The notes: generated from the letters alone by a model not told the origin. Shown: positions 17,207 to 26,291, counted from the first letter of the stretch. The stretch is DNA of 64,000 bases from Marivita sp046592965 (GCF_046592965.1 NZ_JBISBV010000006.1:186001-250000), one strand, 5' to 3'. Numbers and translations are program-made.

Positions 17207-19420
17207 ATGCGCAAGGTCACCTCTGACACCACGTCCAACCCGGTTCTGATCTTCTGGATCGTCGCCGGGTTGGTCGGCTTTTTCGTGCTGCCGTGGTACG
17301 GGATCGAAGATGTCTTTGCCTTCGAATGGGTACTGGATGGCTATCCGTTCGACAGCGATTACGCGCCCGCCGCGTTCCTGATCGGGCAGGGTGAAAAGCT
17401 GTGGCTTGCGCCGATGATCCTGCCGCTGCTGGCCCCGCTTGCCGTTTTGGGGCGGCGCAAGAGCGATCCTGTCTATGCCAAGGTGCTGATTGCGGCAGGC
17501 GCCTTCGGCTTTGGCTGGCTGGTGTTTCAGGGCTTTGCCATCGGCATCAGGGGCTGGAGTTTCGGCTGGCTGGAAGCGCTGTTCGGGGATCTCGAGGATC
17601 GCCAGTACGGCATGGGTTATGGTGCTCTGATCTGCGCGTCGGCATTCCTGTTCATCTTTACCCAAGGCATCGCCGCGCGTGGCGCGATCAATGGCGATGT
17701 GTTTGTCGTCAGCTCCATCGGTGGCGTCGTGGTGATCGTCACGGTGTTCGTGTTCTTTCCCATCGCCAAGATGCTCACCGCCGCCTTCATCACGCAGGAT
17801 GGCGACTATTCCTTCGCGGTGTTCTTTGGCAAGTTCTTTGACGACAGGCTCTGGGGGCTGGGGTGCCTGACCGGCGGGCGCTGCGGTGTGGCGTGGAATT
17901 CGCTGTTTCTGGCGGTGATGGTCGGGCTGATCACCACCATCCTCGGCCTCGTCTTTGCGCTGGTCGTCACCCGCTCGGGCTTTCGCTTCAAACGGGGGTT
18001 GCGGGCGCTGACGGTGTTGCCGATCATCACGCCGCCCTTCGTCATCGGCCTTGCGCTGATCCTGCTGTTTGGCATGTCGGGCTCGGTCACCGTGTTCGTC
18101 GCCGATGTGTTCGGCGTGCAGCCGACGCGCTGGCTTTACGGCTTGCCGGGCATCCTGATCGCGCAGACGCTGGCGTTCACGCCCATTGCGTTCCTGGTGC
18201 TGATCGGCGTCGTCGAAGGCGTGTCGCCGTCAATGGAGGAGGCGGCGCAAACCCTGCGGGCCAGCAAATGGCAGGTGTTCAGAACCGTGTCGCTGCCGCT
18301 GATGCGCCCGGGTCTCGCCAATGCGTTTCTGCTGGGGTTCATCGAGAGCATGGCCGATTTCGGCAACCCGCTGGTGCTGGGTGGCAATTTCGACGTGCTG
18401 TCCACGGAAATTTTCTTTGCCATCGTCGGGGCGCAATACGATCAGGGCAAGGCCGCCGTGCTGGCGATGGTGCTGCTCTGCTTCACGCTTGGCGCGTTTT
18501 ACGCCCAACGCTTCTGGCTTGGCAAGAAAAGCTATACCACGGTGTCGGGCAAGGGCGACAGTGGCGTGCATCCGCATATGCCAAGCGGGTTGTCGATCCC
18601 AGTGCTGGCCATCGCGATGATCTGGGTGGCGTTCACAATCGTGGTCTACCTGATGATCTTCTACGGCTCGGTGGTCGAGCTTTGGGGCGTCAACAACACC
18701 CTCACGCTCAAGCATTACGGCACCGCCTTTTCGCTGCGGCTTGACGAGGACGGCATCCGCTGGACCGGCGCGGCGTGGGACAGTTTCTGGACCACGCTCA
18801 AGATCGCGAGCATTGCCGCGCCGCTGACGGCCGTGGTCGGGCTGATCACCGCCTATCTGCTGACGCGGCAGACGTTCCGGGGCAAGAACGCGTTTGAATT
18901 CGGCACCATGCTGTCATTCGCCATTCCCGGCACGGTGATCGGGGTCAGCTATATTCTGGCCTTCAACGTGCCGCCTATCGAGATCACCGGCACCGGCATC
19001 ATCCTTGTCGTCAGCTTTATCTTCCGCAACATGCCAGTGGGCGTGCGCGCCGGGATCGCCAGCATGTCGCAGCTGGACAAATCGCTTGACGAAAGCTCCC
19101 TGACGCTGGGTGCGAATTCATGGCAAACCTTCCGCCGCGTGATCCTGCCCTTGCTGCGCCCGGCGATCCTTGCGGCGCTGGTCTACAGTTTCGTGCGGGC
19201 GATGACGGCGATTTCGGCGGTGATCTTCCTCGTGTCGGCTGAATACGACATGGCAACGAGCTATATCATCGGGCGGGTCGAGAATAACGACTACGGGCTT
19301 GCGATTGCCTATTCCACAACGCTGATCTTCGTCATGCTGGCGGTGGTGACGGCGATGCAACTGATGGTCGGGCGTACCGCGATCGGGCGGCGATTGGGCC
19401 AGTCGCGCACCAATGTTTGA
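17207..19420 (+). CDS. ABC importer permease, fused two-domain (AfuB/FbpB type)
   Basis: This 737-aa inner-membrane protein has many hydrophobic segments and two binding-protein-dependent transport domains, each with an EAA loop: MEEAAQTLRASKWQVFRTVSLPLMRPG and LDESSLTLGANSWQTFRRVILPLLRPA. The fused arrangement is that of FbpB/AfuB. The N-terminal 180 residues add extra membrane segments before the first transport domain, making it longer than a minimal FbpB. It pairs with the ATPase gene 12 bases downstream and the binding protein gene just upstream. Substrate assignment depends on the binding protein. Confidence 0.92.
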   Translation: MRKVTSDTTSNPVLIFWIVAGLVGFFVLPWYGIEDVFAFEWVLDGYPFDSDYAPAAFLIGQGEKLWLAPMILPLLAPLAVLGRRKSDPVYAKVLIAAGAFGFGWLVFQGFAIGIRGWSFGWLEALFGDLEDRQYGMGYGALICASAFLFIFTQGIAARGAINGDVFVVSSIGGVVVIVTVFVFFPIAKMLTAAFITQDGDYSFAVFFGKFFDDRLWGLGCLTGGRCGVAWNSLFLAVMVGLITTILGLVFALVVTRSGFRFKRGLRALTVLPIITPPFVIGLALILLFGMSGSVTVFVADVFGVQPTRWLYGLPGILIAQTLAFTPIAFLVLIGVVEGVSPSMEEAAQTLRASKWQVFRTVSLPLMRPGLANAFLLGFIESMADFGNPLVLGGNFDVLSTEIFFAIVGAQYDQGKAAVLAMVLLCFTLGAFYAQRFWLGKKSYTTVSGKGDSGVHPHMPSGLSIPVLAIAMIWVAFTIVVYLMIFYGSVVELWGVNNTLTLKHYGTAFSLRLDEDGIRWTGAAWDSFWTTLKIASIAAPLTAVVGLITAYLLTRQTFRGKNAFEFGTMLSFAIPGTVIGVSYILAFNVPPIEITGTGIILVVSFIFRNMPVGVRAGIASMSQLDKSLDESSLTLGANSWQTFRRVILPLLRPAILAALVYSFVRAMTAISAVIFLVSAEYDMATSYIIGRVENNDYGLAIAYSTTLIFVMLAVVTAMQLMVGRTAIGRRLGQSRTNV

Positions 19421-19432
19421 GGGATCACAGCT

Positions 19433-20497
19433 ATGAGCATCAATGCAAAGGCCGCGCCGGTCAGCTTTCGCAATGTCACCAAGGTCTATGGCAAGGATGT
19501 GGTCGCCGTCGACAGCATCAACCTCGAGATCGAGGCGGGAAAGCTGGTCACGCTGCTGGGTCCGTCGGGTTGCGGCAAGACCACGACGCTGCGGATGATC
19601 GCCGGGTTGGAAATCGCCACCGAGGGTGCGATCTACATCGGCGATCAGGACGTGACGCTGCTGCCCGCAACCGACCGCGACGTGTCGATGGTGTTTCAGT
19701 CCTACGCGCTGTTCCCGCATATGAGCGTGATCGAGAACGTGTCCTACGGGCTGACGTTTTCGGGGTTCGACAAATCCGAAACGCTCAACCGCGCGCATCA
19801 GGGGCTCGATCTGGTGGGCCTCAAGGGCTACAGCGACCGTTTGCCGTCCGAACTTTCGGGTGGCCAGCAACAACGCGTCGCAGTCGCCCGCGCGCTGGTG
19901 CTGGAACCGCAGGTGCTGCTGTTTGACGAACCCCTGTCGAACCTTGACGCCAAGCTGCGCCGACAGGTGCGCGAAGACATCCGCGACATCCAGCAATCGC
20001 TTGGCCTCACGGTCGTCTATGTCACCCACGATCAGGAAGAAGCGCTGGCGGTGTCGGACGAAATCGTCGTGATGCGCAACGCCGCCATCGCGCAGGTCGG
20101 CCCGCCACGCGAGCTTTACGATGCGCCGGCCGACCGGTTCGTCGCGGATTTCATCGGCGAGGCGAACATCATCCCGTGCGAGATCACGGACGTGCAGGGC
20201 GATATGGCGCAGATCCAGGTCGGCGATCTGCACCACCAACTCCCCGCGCGCGGATTGACAGTCGGACCGGCCAACCTTGCCGTGCGCCCGACGCGGTTCA
20301 AACTGGGCGCAGAGCAGGGCATCGGCATGACCGTCACCAAGGCGACCTATGTCGGCAGCCGGATGGAATACACGCTTGAGGCCAGCTTCGGCGCGGTCTT
20401 TGCGATCAGCGAAAACGTGGACACCCCGTGGGTCGCGGGGGATGAGATCACTGTGGGGCTGGACAGGATCGGCCCGGTCCTGCTGCCTGCGGATTAA
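19433..20497 (+). CDS. ABC importer ATP-binding protein (AfuC/FbpC/PotA type)
   Basis: This 354-aa ATPase has Walker A GPSGCGKTT, the signature LSGGQQQRVAVARAL, Walker B VLLFDEPLSNLD and the switch His in VYVTHDQEEAL. A C-terminal TOBE-type domain (about residues 240-354, ending GLDRIGPVLLPAD) is typical of importers for ferric iron, spermidine/putrescine or sugars. It energises the upstream permease. Its TAA overlaps the TAA of the convergent inositol-phosphatase gene, so no independent terminator exists between the two. Confidence 0.93.
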   Translation: MSINAKAAPVSFRNVTKVYGKDVVAVDSINLEIEAGKLVTLLGPSGCGKTTTLRMIAGLEIATEGAIYIGDQDVTLLPATDRDVSMVFQSYALFPHMSVIENVSYGLTFSGFDKSETLNRAHQGLDLVGLKGYSDRLPSELSGGQQQRVAVARALVLEPQVLLFDEPLSNLDAKLRRQVREDIRDIQQSLGLTVVYVTHDQEEALAVSDEIVVMRNAAIAQVGPPRELYDAPADRFVADFIGEANIIPCEITDVQGDMAQIQVGDLHHQLPARGLTVGPANLAVRPTRFKLGAEQGIGMTVTKATYVGSRMEYTLEASFGAVFAISENVDTPWVAGDEITVGLDRIGPVLLPAD

Positions 20498-21276
20498 CCG
20501 TCAAGCACCTTGTCGGCGATCTCCACCAACTCGTCGAAGATACCCGCACTGCTCGCCACGACGCGGCCGCCATGCGCGATCATGTCGTCGGCAGATTGTT
20601 GTTCAACGCACCCGCCCGCCTCGGCGATGATCAACTGTCCGGCCAGACAATCCCACGCGTTCATATGCTCCTCGACATACCCAATCAGTCGCCCCGCCGC
20701 CGTATAGGCCAATGACAGCGCGCCCGACGCATTGCGGTGAAACACGCCGTCGCGCGCCAACACTTCGTCGATCAGCCTGACCGTCTTGCCCTTGTCCGAC
20801 CGGTTGCAATAGCCGGTGCTGAGGCTGCCACGGTCGAACGCCGCGTCCGCCGGACAGACCAGCTTTGCGCCATTGAGGGTTGCGCCTTGTCCGCGCACCG
20901 CGTGGAAAATCTCGTCATGCACCGGATCAAGGATCACGCCGATCTGCGTGGCGTCATCCTTGACCACCGCCAGAACGACCGTCCATGCGGGAATCGCGCT
21001 GATGAAATTGGTCGTCCCGTCAATCGGGTCGATCACCCAGCGATAGCCGGAGGTGCCTTGTTTCGGCGCGTGTTCCTCTCCGACGATGCCATCCTCGGGA
21101 AACGCCTGTTCGATCAGAGAGCGGACATGCAGCTCGACGTTCTGATCGGCCTCGGACACGAAATCCTGCACGCCCTTGTCGACGATCTTCAACTCGTTCA
21201 CACGCCGGAAATACTCCAGCGCCATCGCGCCGCCGCTCTTGGCAATCTCGATTGCGGCTGTTGATCTGCTGTCCAT
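20494..21276 (-). CDS. Inositol monophosphatase family phosphatase
   Basis: This 260-aa protein has all the Mg-binding motifs of the family: EEHAP, WVIDPIDGTTNF and the late WDCLAGQLIIAEAGG. Such enzymes hydrolyse inositol-1-phosphate, 3'(2'),5'-bisphosphoadenosine, fructose-1,6-bisphosphate or histidinol phosphate, and the exact substrate cannot be read from sequence. It is the last minus-strand gene before the convergent ABC ATPase gene. The fumarylpyruvate-hydrolase-like gene lies 64 bp upstream on the same strand, so they may be co-transcribed, but a link to that pathway is not evident. Confidence 0.9.
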   Translation of the reverse strand: MDSRSTAAIEIAKSGGAMALEYFRRVNELKIVDKGVQDFVSEADQNVELHVRSLIEQAFPEDGIVGEEHAPKQGTSGYRWVIDPIDGTTNFISAIPAWTVVLAVVKDDATQIGVILDPVHDEIFHAVRGQGATLNGAKLVCPADAAFDRGSLSTGYCNRSDKGKTVRLIDEVLARDGVFHRNASGALSLAYTAAGRLIGYVEEHMNAWDCLAGQLIIAEAGGCVEQQSADDMIAHGGRVVASSAGIFDELVEIADKVLDG

Positions 21277-21340
21277 ATCTCGCGTCCCCGTGTGGCGTTT
21301 CGTGCAGAGTTGCAGGCGCTTGGCCGCTTGTCCACTCGTC

Positions 21341-22027
21341 TCAGACGACCCGAACCGTCAGGTCGCCCAAGCTGGCAATCGACATCTCCAACACGTCACC
21401 CTTGGCCACCGGGCCAACCCCCGCAGGTGTTCCGGACAGGATGATATCCCCTGCGGCGAGCGTGAAATACTCCGACAGATAGGAAATCATCTCGGGCACC
21501 TTCCAGATCATCTGGTTCAGATCGCCCTCCTGCCGCAGATCGCCGTTCACCGACAGAGCAATGCGCCCATGATCGGGATGGCCGACATCTGTAACGGGAT
21601 GGACCGGCCCACAGGGGGCGGAACGCTCGAACGCCTTGCCGATTTCCCACGGGCGGCCCATCTTCTTGGCTGTGCCCTGAAGATCGCGCCGGGTCATGTC
21701 GAGCGACAGGCCATAGCCGAACACATGCTCCAGCGCATTGCCCACCGCGATATCGCTGCCGCCCGATTTCAACGCGATCAGCATCTCGGCTTCGTGATGC
21801 ACATCCGTAGAGCGGGGCGGGTAGGGAAACTCGCCCGACGGGTCGAGGTTGTCGGGGTTCTTCTGGAAAAAGAACGGCGGATCGCGGTCGGGATCATGCC
21901 CCATCTCGATCGCATGTGCGGCATAATTGCGCCCGATGCAATAGACCCGGCGGACGGGAAACCGCGCCTCGGTGCCAGCGACAGGCAGGGTGACGAGGGC
22001 GGGCGGCTCGATAACGTAAGGGGGCAT
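21341..22027 (-). CDS. Fumarylacetoacetate hydrolase family protein (fumarylpyruvate hydrolase-like)
   Basis: This 228-aa protein is a compact FAH C-terminal-type domain. It has the opening VRRVYCIGRNYAAHAIEMG, metal-ligand segments HHEAEMLIAL and YGLSLDMTRRDLQ, and the closing LSGTPAGVGPVAKGD. The FPVRR..YC.GRNYAAHA..MG..P.R.PPFFF pattern is closest to fumarylpyruvate hydrolases of the gentisate route, which split fumarylpyruvate to fumarate and pyruvate. It is downstream of a Rieske oxygenase gene on the same strand (59-bp gap), which suggests an aromatic-compound catabolic operon, although no gentisate dioxygenase gene is in the window. Confidence 0.88.
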   Translation of the reverse strand: MPPYVIEPPALVTLPVAGTEARFPVRRVYCIGRNYAAHAIEMGHDPDRDPPFFFQKNPDNLDPSGEFPYPPRSTDVHHEAEMLIALKSGGSDIAVGNALEHVFGYGLSLDMTRRDLQGTAKKMGRPWEIGKAFERSAPCGPVHPVTDVGHPDHGRIALSVNGDLRQEGDLNQMIWKVPEMISYLSEYFTLAAGDIILSGTPAGVGPVAKGDVLEMSIASLGDLTVRVV

Positions 22028-22086
22028 CTGGGTCTCCGGAAACTGGGCTATGCCACATCGCTACAAGAGCGCAGACACCAAATCAA

Positions 22087-23121
22087 TCAGCCTGCCATCT
22101 GTTCGGCCTCGATCGCGCGTGACAGCATCAGGCGGAACTGCTTGGCCCCGGCATCCAGCCCAAGGTCGATATAAGGCGTAGCGGGGTTTTTCATGCCCTT
22201 GTGCACCTTTTCGAGCACCGCGCGGTCTTCTTCGAACGCCATGCGCGCGCCCTTGTTCATCTGGTCCGACACCGCCTTGTTATGCGGATCGGTGTTGCGA
22301 TGCTGAAACCAGAAATAGCGGGTTTTGTCTTCGGTGATCGGGGTCATGAAATTATACGAGATGTTGATCAGCGTCAGATCCACGGGCGCGCTGTCAGGCC
22401 CGCCGGTTCCTTCGGGCGTGTAGATCGACTTGTTCAAACCGATCCCCGGCAGGCACATTTCGTAGTGCTGAAGCCGGTCGCACGCGCCGTCGAATTTGAC
22501 GAGATTGGCATAGTAGGGCGATGGCGGCTGGCCGTAGATCCAGCGCGATACGATCATGCCGCGATCTGTCTTGCTCACGTCAAGGGGGCCGTCGTCGGTT
22601 CCGGCGCCAGCGAAGGACGTGACATGCACCCAGGCGACATGGCTGGGGTCCAGCAGATTGTCGCAGACCCAGAGGTAATTGCAGTCGATGTCCAATGCGC
22701 CGCCTTCCGTGTATCCCCAATCAGGGTTCTCGAAATTCTCGATGGGAAAAATCAGGGCCGGATCGGCGTTGTCCGGATCGCCCATCCAGATCCAGAGCAG
22801 CCGGTAGCGGTCCACCACCGGATAGGATTTCACTACCGCGCGGCGCGGGATCTGGCCGCGTTGCGTGGGCGCTGCGACGCATGTGCCGGTGCAGTCGAAT
22901 GTCAGCCCGTGATAGCCGCATTCCACCGTGTCGCCCTTGAGATTGCCCTCGGAAAGCGGCAGTTTGCGGTGCGGGCAGGCATCTTCGAGCGCGACGGGAT
23001 CGCCCGCCTCGGTGCGGTAGATGACCACATCCTCGCCCAGATAGGTCTCGGCCTTGAGTTCGCGCCCATACTCCCGCGACCATCCGGCCACATACCAACA
23101 ATTCCTGAGAAACATGCCCAT
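22087..23121 (-). CDS. Rieske non-haem iron aromatic oxygenase, alpha subunit (VanA-like)
   Basis: This protein of about 344 aa has the Rieske [2Fe-2S] ligands Cys49, His51, Cys68 and His71 (CPHRKLPLSEGN...CGYHG). The mononuclear iron motif is NLLDPSHVAWVH. It belongs to the vanillate O-demethylase / phenoxyacetate-type oxygenases, which need a separate reductase; none is encoded next to it. The start is taken as ATG 23121 (MGMFLRNCWY); ATG 23115 is also possible. Between this gene and the LysR gene lies an ATTA-N7-TAAT palindrome about 85 bp upstream, a likely regulator site. The product probably hydroxylates or demethylates an aromatic substrate whose ring is later cleaved. Confidence 0.9.
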   Translation of the reverse strand: MGMFLRNCWYVAGWSREYGRELKAETYLGEDVVIYRTEAGDPVALEDACPHRKLPLSEGNLKGDTVECGYHGLTFDCTGTCVAAPTQRGQIPRRAVVKSYPVVDRYRLLWIWMGDPDNADPALIFPIENFENPDWGYTEGGALDIDCNYLWVCDNLLDPSHVAWVHVTSFAGAGTDDGPLDVSKTDRGMIVSRWIYGQPPSPYYANLVKFDGACDRLQHYEMCLPGIGLNKSIYTPEGTGGPDSAPVDLTLINISYNFMTPITEDKTRYFWFQHRNTDPHNKAVSDQMNKGARMAFEEDRAVLEKVHKGMKNPATPYIDLGLDAGAKQFRLMLSRAIEAEQMAG

Positions 23122-23200
23122 CCCGTCGCCAACCGAAATCCGTTTGCGCAAGACTGCACCGGATCGCGGCGGCGCGCCAGTGTGGCCTGCTGATGGATCT

Positions 23201-23217
23201 GATTAACGTGACTAATC
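23201..23217. promoter_or_regulatory. Putative LysR operator upstream of the oxygenase gene
   Basis: GATTAACGTGACTAATC is a 5-7-5 inverted repeat with the core ATTA-N7-TAAT. It fits the T-N11-A rule for LysR-type regulators and matches the core of the palindrome at the regulator start. It overlaps the regulator stop codon. Confidence 0.5.
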
Positions 23218-24165
23218 CCGATATGCAGTCCCGCCAATCGGCGGCGGCAACGCGATGTGCATCTCGGCTTCGGCCTCGGCCTTGATCCAGTCTATGAACA
23301 GCCGGTTTCTTGCGCATCTGCCGTGGTCTTGCGGATAGACCAGCCAATATTGCAAAGGCGAGCGCACGATCTGCGGAAACGGTCGTACCAGACGTCCGTC
23401 GCGCAGTGCATGAAGCACCAGCGGGCTGCGCCCCAAGGCCACACCGCCGCCCTGTATCGCCGCCTGTACCACCATGTTCGTCTGCCCGAAACTGCGCGTG
23501 CGGGCCGGTGTCGGCAGGGCCAGCCCGGTTTCGCGCGCCCAGTATTCCCAGTTGGGCAGGTCCGGCGCATCCGAGGTGAATTCGTCGCGGATCTGCGTGT
23601 GAAATGCCAGATCGTCGATGCTGCGCAACGGGTGCAGCCCTTCCAGCAAGGCGGGCGCGCAGACCGGAAACAGGTCTTCGCCCATCAGCGGCTCGACCAC
23701 GTAGCCGGGGCGTTCGATCGCGCCGTAATGGATGGCGATATCGGCGTCGGTCTTGGCCGCGCTGCCGGGTCTGGGTGCCGTGGTGATGGAGATCGCGCAT
23801 TCGGGATGCGCCTGATCGAATGTCAGAAGTCGCGGGAACAGCCAGATGAACGCAAAGCCGGGGTGGCAACTGATCACGATAGTGGCGTCGTCGCGGCGCT
23901 TGTCGCGAATGGTGTCGCAGGTTTGCGAGATCCGTCCCAGCCCGTCGGCGATGCTCTGCGCCAGCCGCGCGCCATCGGGCGTGGGTTTGGAACGGCGCGC
24001 GCCGCGCGTCACCAGATCGTGCCCCAGCCATTCCTCAAGCGCCTTCACATGCTGGCTGACCGCGCTTTGACCGACGCCCAATTCGTCGGCGGCCTCGGAA
24101 AAGCTGCCATGCCGGGCGACCGCCTCAAAGGCGCGCAGGGCAGCGAAGGGCAGGTTCAGGATCAT
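23212..24165 (-). CDS. LysR-type transcriptional regulator (GcvA-like)
   Basis: This protein of about 317 aa has an N-terminal winged helix (LRAFEAVARHGSFSEAADELGVGQSAVSQHVKALEEWLG, residues 8-45) and a periplasmic-binding-protein-like effector domain from about residue 90. The GcvA-like subgroup often governs amino-acid or catabolic operons. It sits between the oxygenase gene (same strand, downstream) and the divergent M29-like gene, so it probably controls both. A perfect 19-bp palindrome covers its start codon and suggests autorepression. Earlier starts (ATG 24189, TTG 24201) are possible but would add residues not expected in the family. Confidence 0.88.
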   Translation of the reverse strand: MILNLPFAALRAFEAVARHGSFSEAADELGVGQSAVSQHVKALEEWLGHDLVTRGARRSKPTPDGARLAQSIADGLGRISQTCDTIRDKRRDDATIVISCHPGFAFIWLFPRLLTFDQAHPECAISITTAPRPGSAAKTDADIAIHYGAIERPGYVVEPLMGEDLFPVCAPALLEGLHPLRSIDDLAFHTQIRDEFTSDAPDLPNWEYWARETGLALPTPARTRSFGQTNMVVQAAIQGGGVALGRSPLVLHALRDGRLVRPFPQIVRSPLQYWLVYPQDHGRCARNRLFIDWIKAEAEAEMHIALPPPIGGTAYRD

Positions 24166-24182
24166 ATTAGCCAGGCTAATAT
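24164..24182. promoter_or_regulatory. Perfect 19-bp palindrome at the LysR gene start
   Basis: ATATTAGCCAGGCTAATAT is a 9-1-9 perfect inverted repeat with the core ATTA-N7-TAAT, the same core as at 23202-23216. A further half site ATTAGCC occurs at 24201-24207. It lies in the divergent control region between the regulator and the M29-like gene. Confidence 0.6.
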
Positions 24183-24252
24183 AAATCATCACCGGATTCA
24201 ATTAGCCCGCGCGGCGCATCGAACCTAGGCTCGGTTTGTCAGGAGACCAGAT

Positions 24253-25362
24253 GTGAAACCGATGTCAGGCGCCGTGAATATGCTGTTGCGCTGTGCTCAC
24301 GCCCAACCGGGCGAGCATGTGCTGATCGCCTATGAACCTGCGTCATACGGCTATTTCGACGACGATGTGCACCACGACGTGGCGACCACCGCACGCGATC
24401 TTGGCCTGACGGTCGAGACGATGGACGTGGGGTTCACACCATTCGCAAACGCCTTGCCCGACCCGTTGAAAGCCCGGATGGAGCAGGCCGATATCGTGAT
24501 TTTCCTGGCGCGACTTGGCGATCAGTTGCGGTTTTCGGAAATGCCGAAGGACAAGCGGATCGTCGTCAGTTTTGCGTTGAACCGCGCCTTGCTGAACGCA
24601 CCGTTTTGCACCACGCAGCACGACGCCATGCTGCATCTGAAAGACTGCGTCACCGAAGCGCTGATGCGGGCCGATGACATCCACGTCACGTGCCCGCGCG
24701 GCACCGATCTGCGCGGCACTCCGGCCATGCCTGACACCACATCGGGCGACACGAGCATCCTGCGGTTTCCGATGTCGGTGTTCAAACCCGTTCCGGGCGC
24801 GCAATTCTCGGGCCGCGCGGCGATCTGCGGCTTTCTCACCGGCACCGGCGCGCATTATTACGATGGCTACACGGTCGAGTTCGACGGCCCGGTCCTCGCG
24901 GTGATGGAGTGCGGCCGGCTGATCGGCTTTGAAGGCTCGCCACGCGATGTGGCCACGGCCCATGCGCAGTATGATCGGGTTGCAAACCTGTTCGGCATCG
25001 ACCGAAATTGCGTGCATTCATGGCATGCGGGCATCCATCCCGCCTGCGCCTTCACGCAAGATGCGCGACAGGATTACGAACGCTGGAGCGGGCTGGCGTT
25101 CGGCAACCCGCGCATCCTGCATTTTCACACCTGCGGAGACTACGCACCGGGAGAGATCTCGATCAACGTGCTGGATCCGACGATCCGGTTCGACGGCGTT
25201 CCGGTCTGGCAAGACGGCACCTTCCATCCCGCACGTCTGAAGGGCGGGCAGGAGATTCTGGACACCTATCCAAGCGTCGCCCGCATCTTTGCGCATCCCG
25301 ACCGCCGTGTCGGCCTCGACTGGCTGGATGCCCGGACCGCGCCGTTGCAAACCGCCCGCTAA
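24253..25362 (+). CDS. M29 aminopeptidase / NicX-like metalloprotein
   Basis: This 369-aa protein resembles the family that holds M29 leucyl aminopeptidases and 2,5-dihydroxypyridine dioxygenase NicX. It has the mid-protein motif CPRGTDLRG and a C-terminal metal-type stretch with His residues (HAGIHPACAF, RILHFHTCGDYAPGEISINVLDPTI). Which activity applies cannot be decided by eye; NicX-like proteins keep His/Asp iron ligands in the C-terminal lobe. The start is GTG 24253 with AGGAG seven bases upstream. An ATG two bases earlier is out of frame and immediately followed by TGA. Its position, divergent from the LysR gene and beside oxygenase and ABC genes, favours a catabolic ring-cleavage or amide-hydrolysis role (inference). 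Confidence 0.6.
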   Translation: MKPMSGAVNMLLRCAHAQPGEHVLIAYEPASYGYFDDDVHHDVATTARDLGLTVETMDVGFTPFANALPDPLKARMEQADIVIFLARLGDQLRFSEMPKDKRIVVSFALNRALLNAPFCTTQHDAMLHLKDCVTEALMRADDIHVTCPRGTDLRGTPAMPDTTSGDTSILRFPMSVFKPVPGAQFSGRAAICGFLTGTGAHYYDGYTVEFDGPVLAVMECGRLIGFEGSPRDVATAHAQYDRVANLFGIDRNCVHSWHAGIHPACAFTQDARQDYERWSGLAFGNPRILHFHTCGDYAPGEISINVLDPTIRFDGVPVWQDGTFHPARLKGGQEILDTYPSVARIFAHPDRRVGLDWLDARTAPLQTAR

Positions 25363-26234
25363 GAGGTGCGGTTCTCCAGCTTGCGAAACAGCATCGACAA
25401 TCCGAAACAGATCACGAAATAGAAGGCCGCAGTGGTGATCCACGCCTCAAAGATCAACCGGGTCGAGGCGACAAGTTCCACGGTCTTGAATGTCAGTTCC
25501 TGTACGGAAATCAACGAGATGATCGCGCTGTCCTTGATGAGCGTGATGAATTGGTTGGCCAGTGGCGGCAGCACCCGGCTCACGGCCTGCGGCAGCACGA
25601 TATAGCGCATTTCCTGATAACGGCTCATCCCGATCGAGCGTGCGGCCTCGCGCTGGCCGTTCTCGATGGATTGAATGCCCGCGCGCACAATCTCTCCGAC
25701 AAAGGCGCTTTCGAACAGGGCAAGCACGATCACGCCGGAAATCAGCGAGGGAAAGCGCCGCATGTCGCCAAAGAAGAACTCCCAGACGCCGCGGTTTTCG
25801 GACTTCGCGATCTCGCGTGCCCAGTTTTCTATATTCAGCGCCTCAATGAGTTGCTGCGACAGGAAAAAGAAGAAGATGAAGATCACCACCACAGGCGGGA
25901 TATTGCGCAAAACCTCGAGATAGGTTCGCGCCAACATGCGCACCGTCAGGTTCTTGGCGCAGCGCGCGATGCCCAGGATCGTGCCGAGGATCACGGCGAG
26001 GATGCTGGCGTATATCGAAATCCGAATGGTGGTGATCAGACCCTGCAACAGCAGGTTGGCAAACCATTCCTCTCGCCCCGTGTGATAGCGCAGGATGTAG
26101 TTCGGGATCAGATGCCAGCGCCATGTGTAGTTGAGCGATCCTTCGATCTTCCACCAGATATAGCCGAAAAACGCCACCACCACGGCCAGCACAAGCCAGT
26201 CGAGCCAGTGGAGTTTTCTCAATCGTTTCAGCAC
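25359..26234 (-). CDS. Polar amino-acid-type ABC transporter permease
   Basis: This 291-aa inner-membrane protein is of the HisM/GltK type. One segment begins WLDWLVLAVVVAFFGYIWW and a later one is LITTIRISIYASILAVILGTILG. The family EAA loop is AARSIGMSRYQEMRYIVLPQAVSRVLPPLANQF. It would form a heterodimer with the 281-aa permease encoded at 27165-28010. The start is GTG at 26234 (MLKRLRKL). Its TAG overlaps the TAA of the convergent M29-like gene. It is the last gene of the ABC operon and is separated from the binding protein by a hairpin that may lower its expression. Confidence 0.92.
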   Translation of the reverse strand: MLKRLRKLHWLDWLVLAVVVAFFGYIWWKIEGSLNYTWRWHLIPNYILRYHTGREEWFANLLLQGLITTIRISIYASILAVILGTILGIARCAKNLTVRMLARTYLEVLRNIPPVVVIFIFFFFLSQQLIEALNIENWAREIAKSENRGVWEFFFGDMRRFPSLISGVIVLALFESAFVGEIVRAGIQSIENGQREAARSIGMSRYQEMRYIVLPQAVSRVLPPLANQFITLIKDSAIISLISVQELTFKTVELVASTRLIFEAWITTAAFYFVICFGLSMLFRKLENRTS

Positions 26235-26252
26235 GCTGCCTGTCCCGGTTCC

Positions 26253-26283
26253 AAAATGCCCCCCGGCGCGTGGCCGAAGGGCA
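26253..26283 (-). terminator. Hairpin between binding protein and distal permease
   Basis: On the minus strand a stem TGCCC/GGGCA plus CGGC/GCCG (2x2 internal loop, 5-base apical loop) is followed by TTTT. It is just after the binding-protein stop and probably acts as an attenuator or mRNA stabiliser that raises binding-protein yield. Confidence 0.55.
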
Positions 26284-26291
26284 GGAGATGA

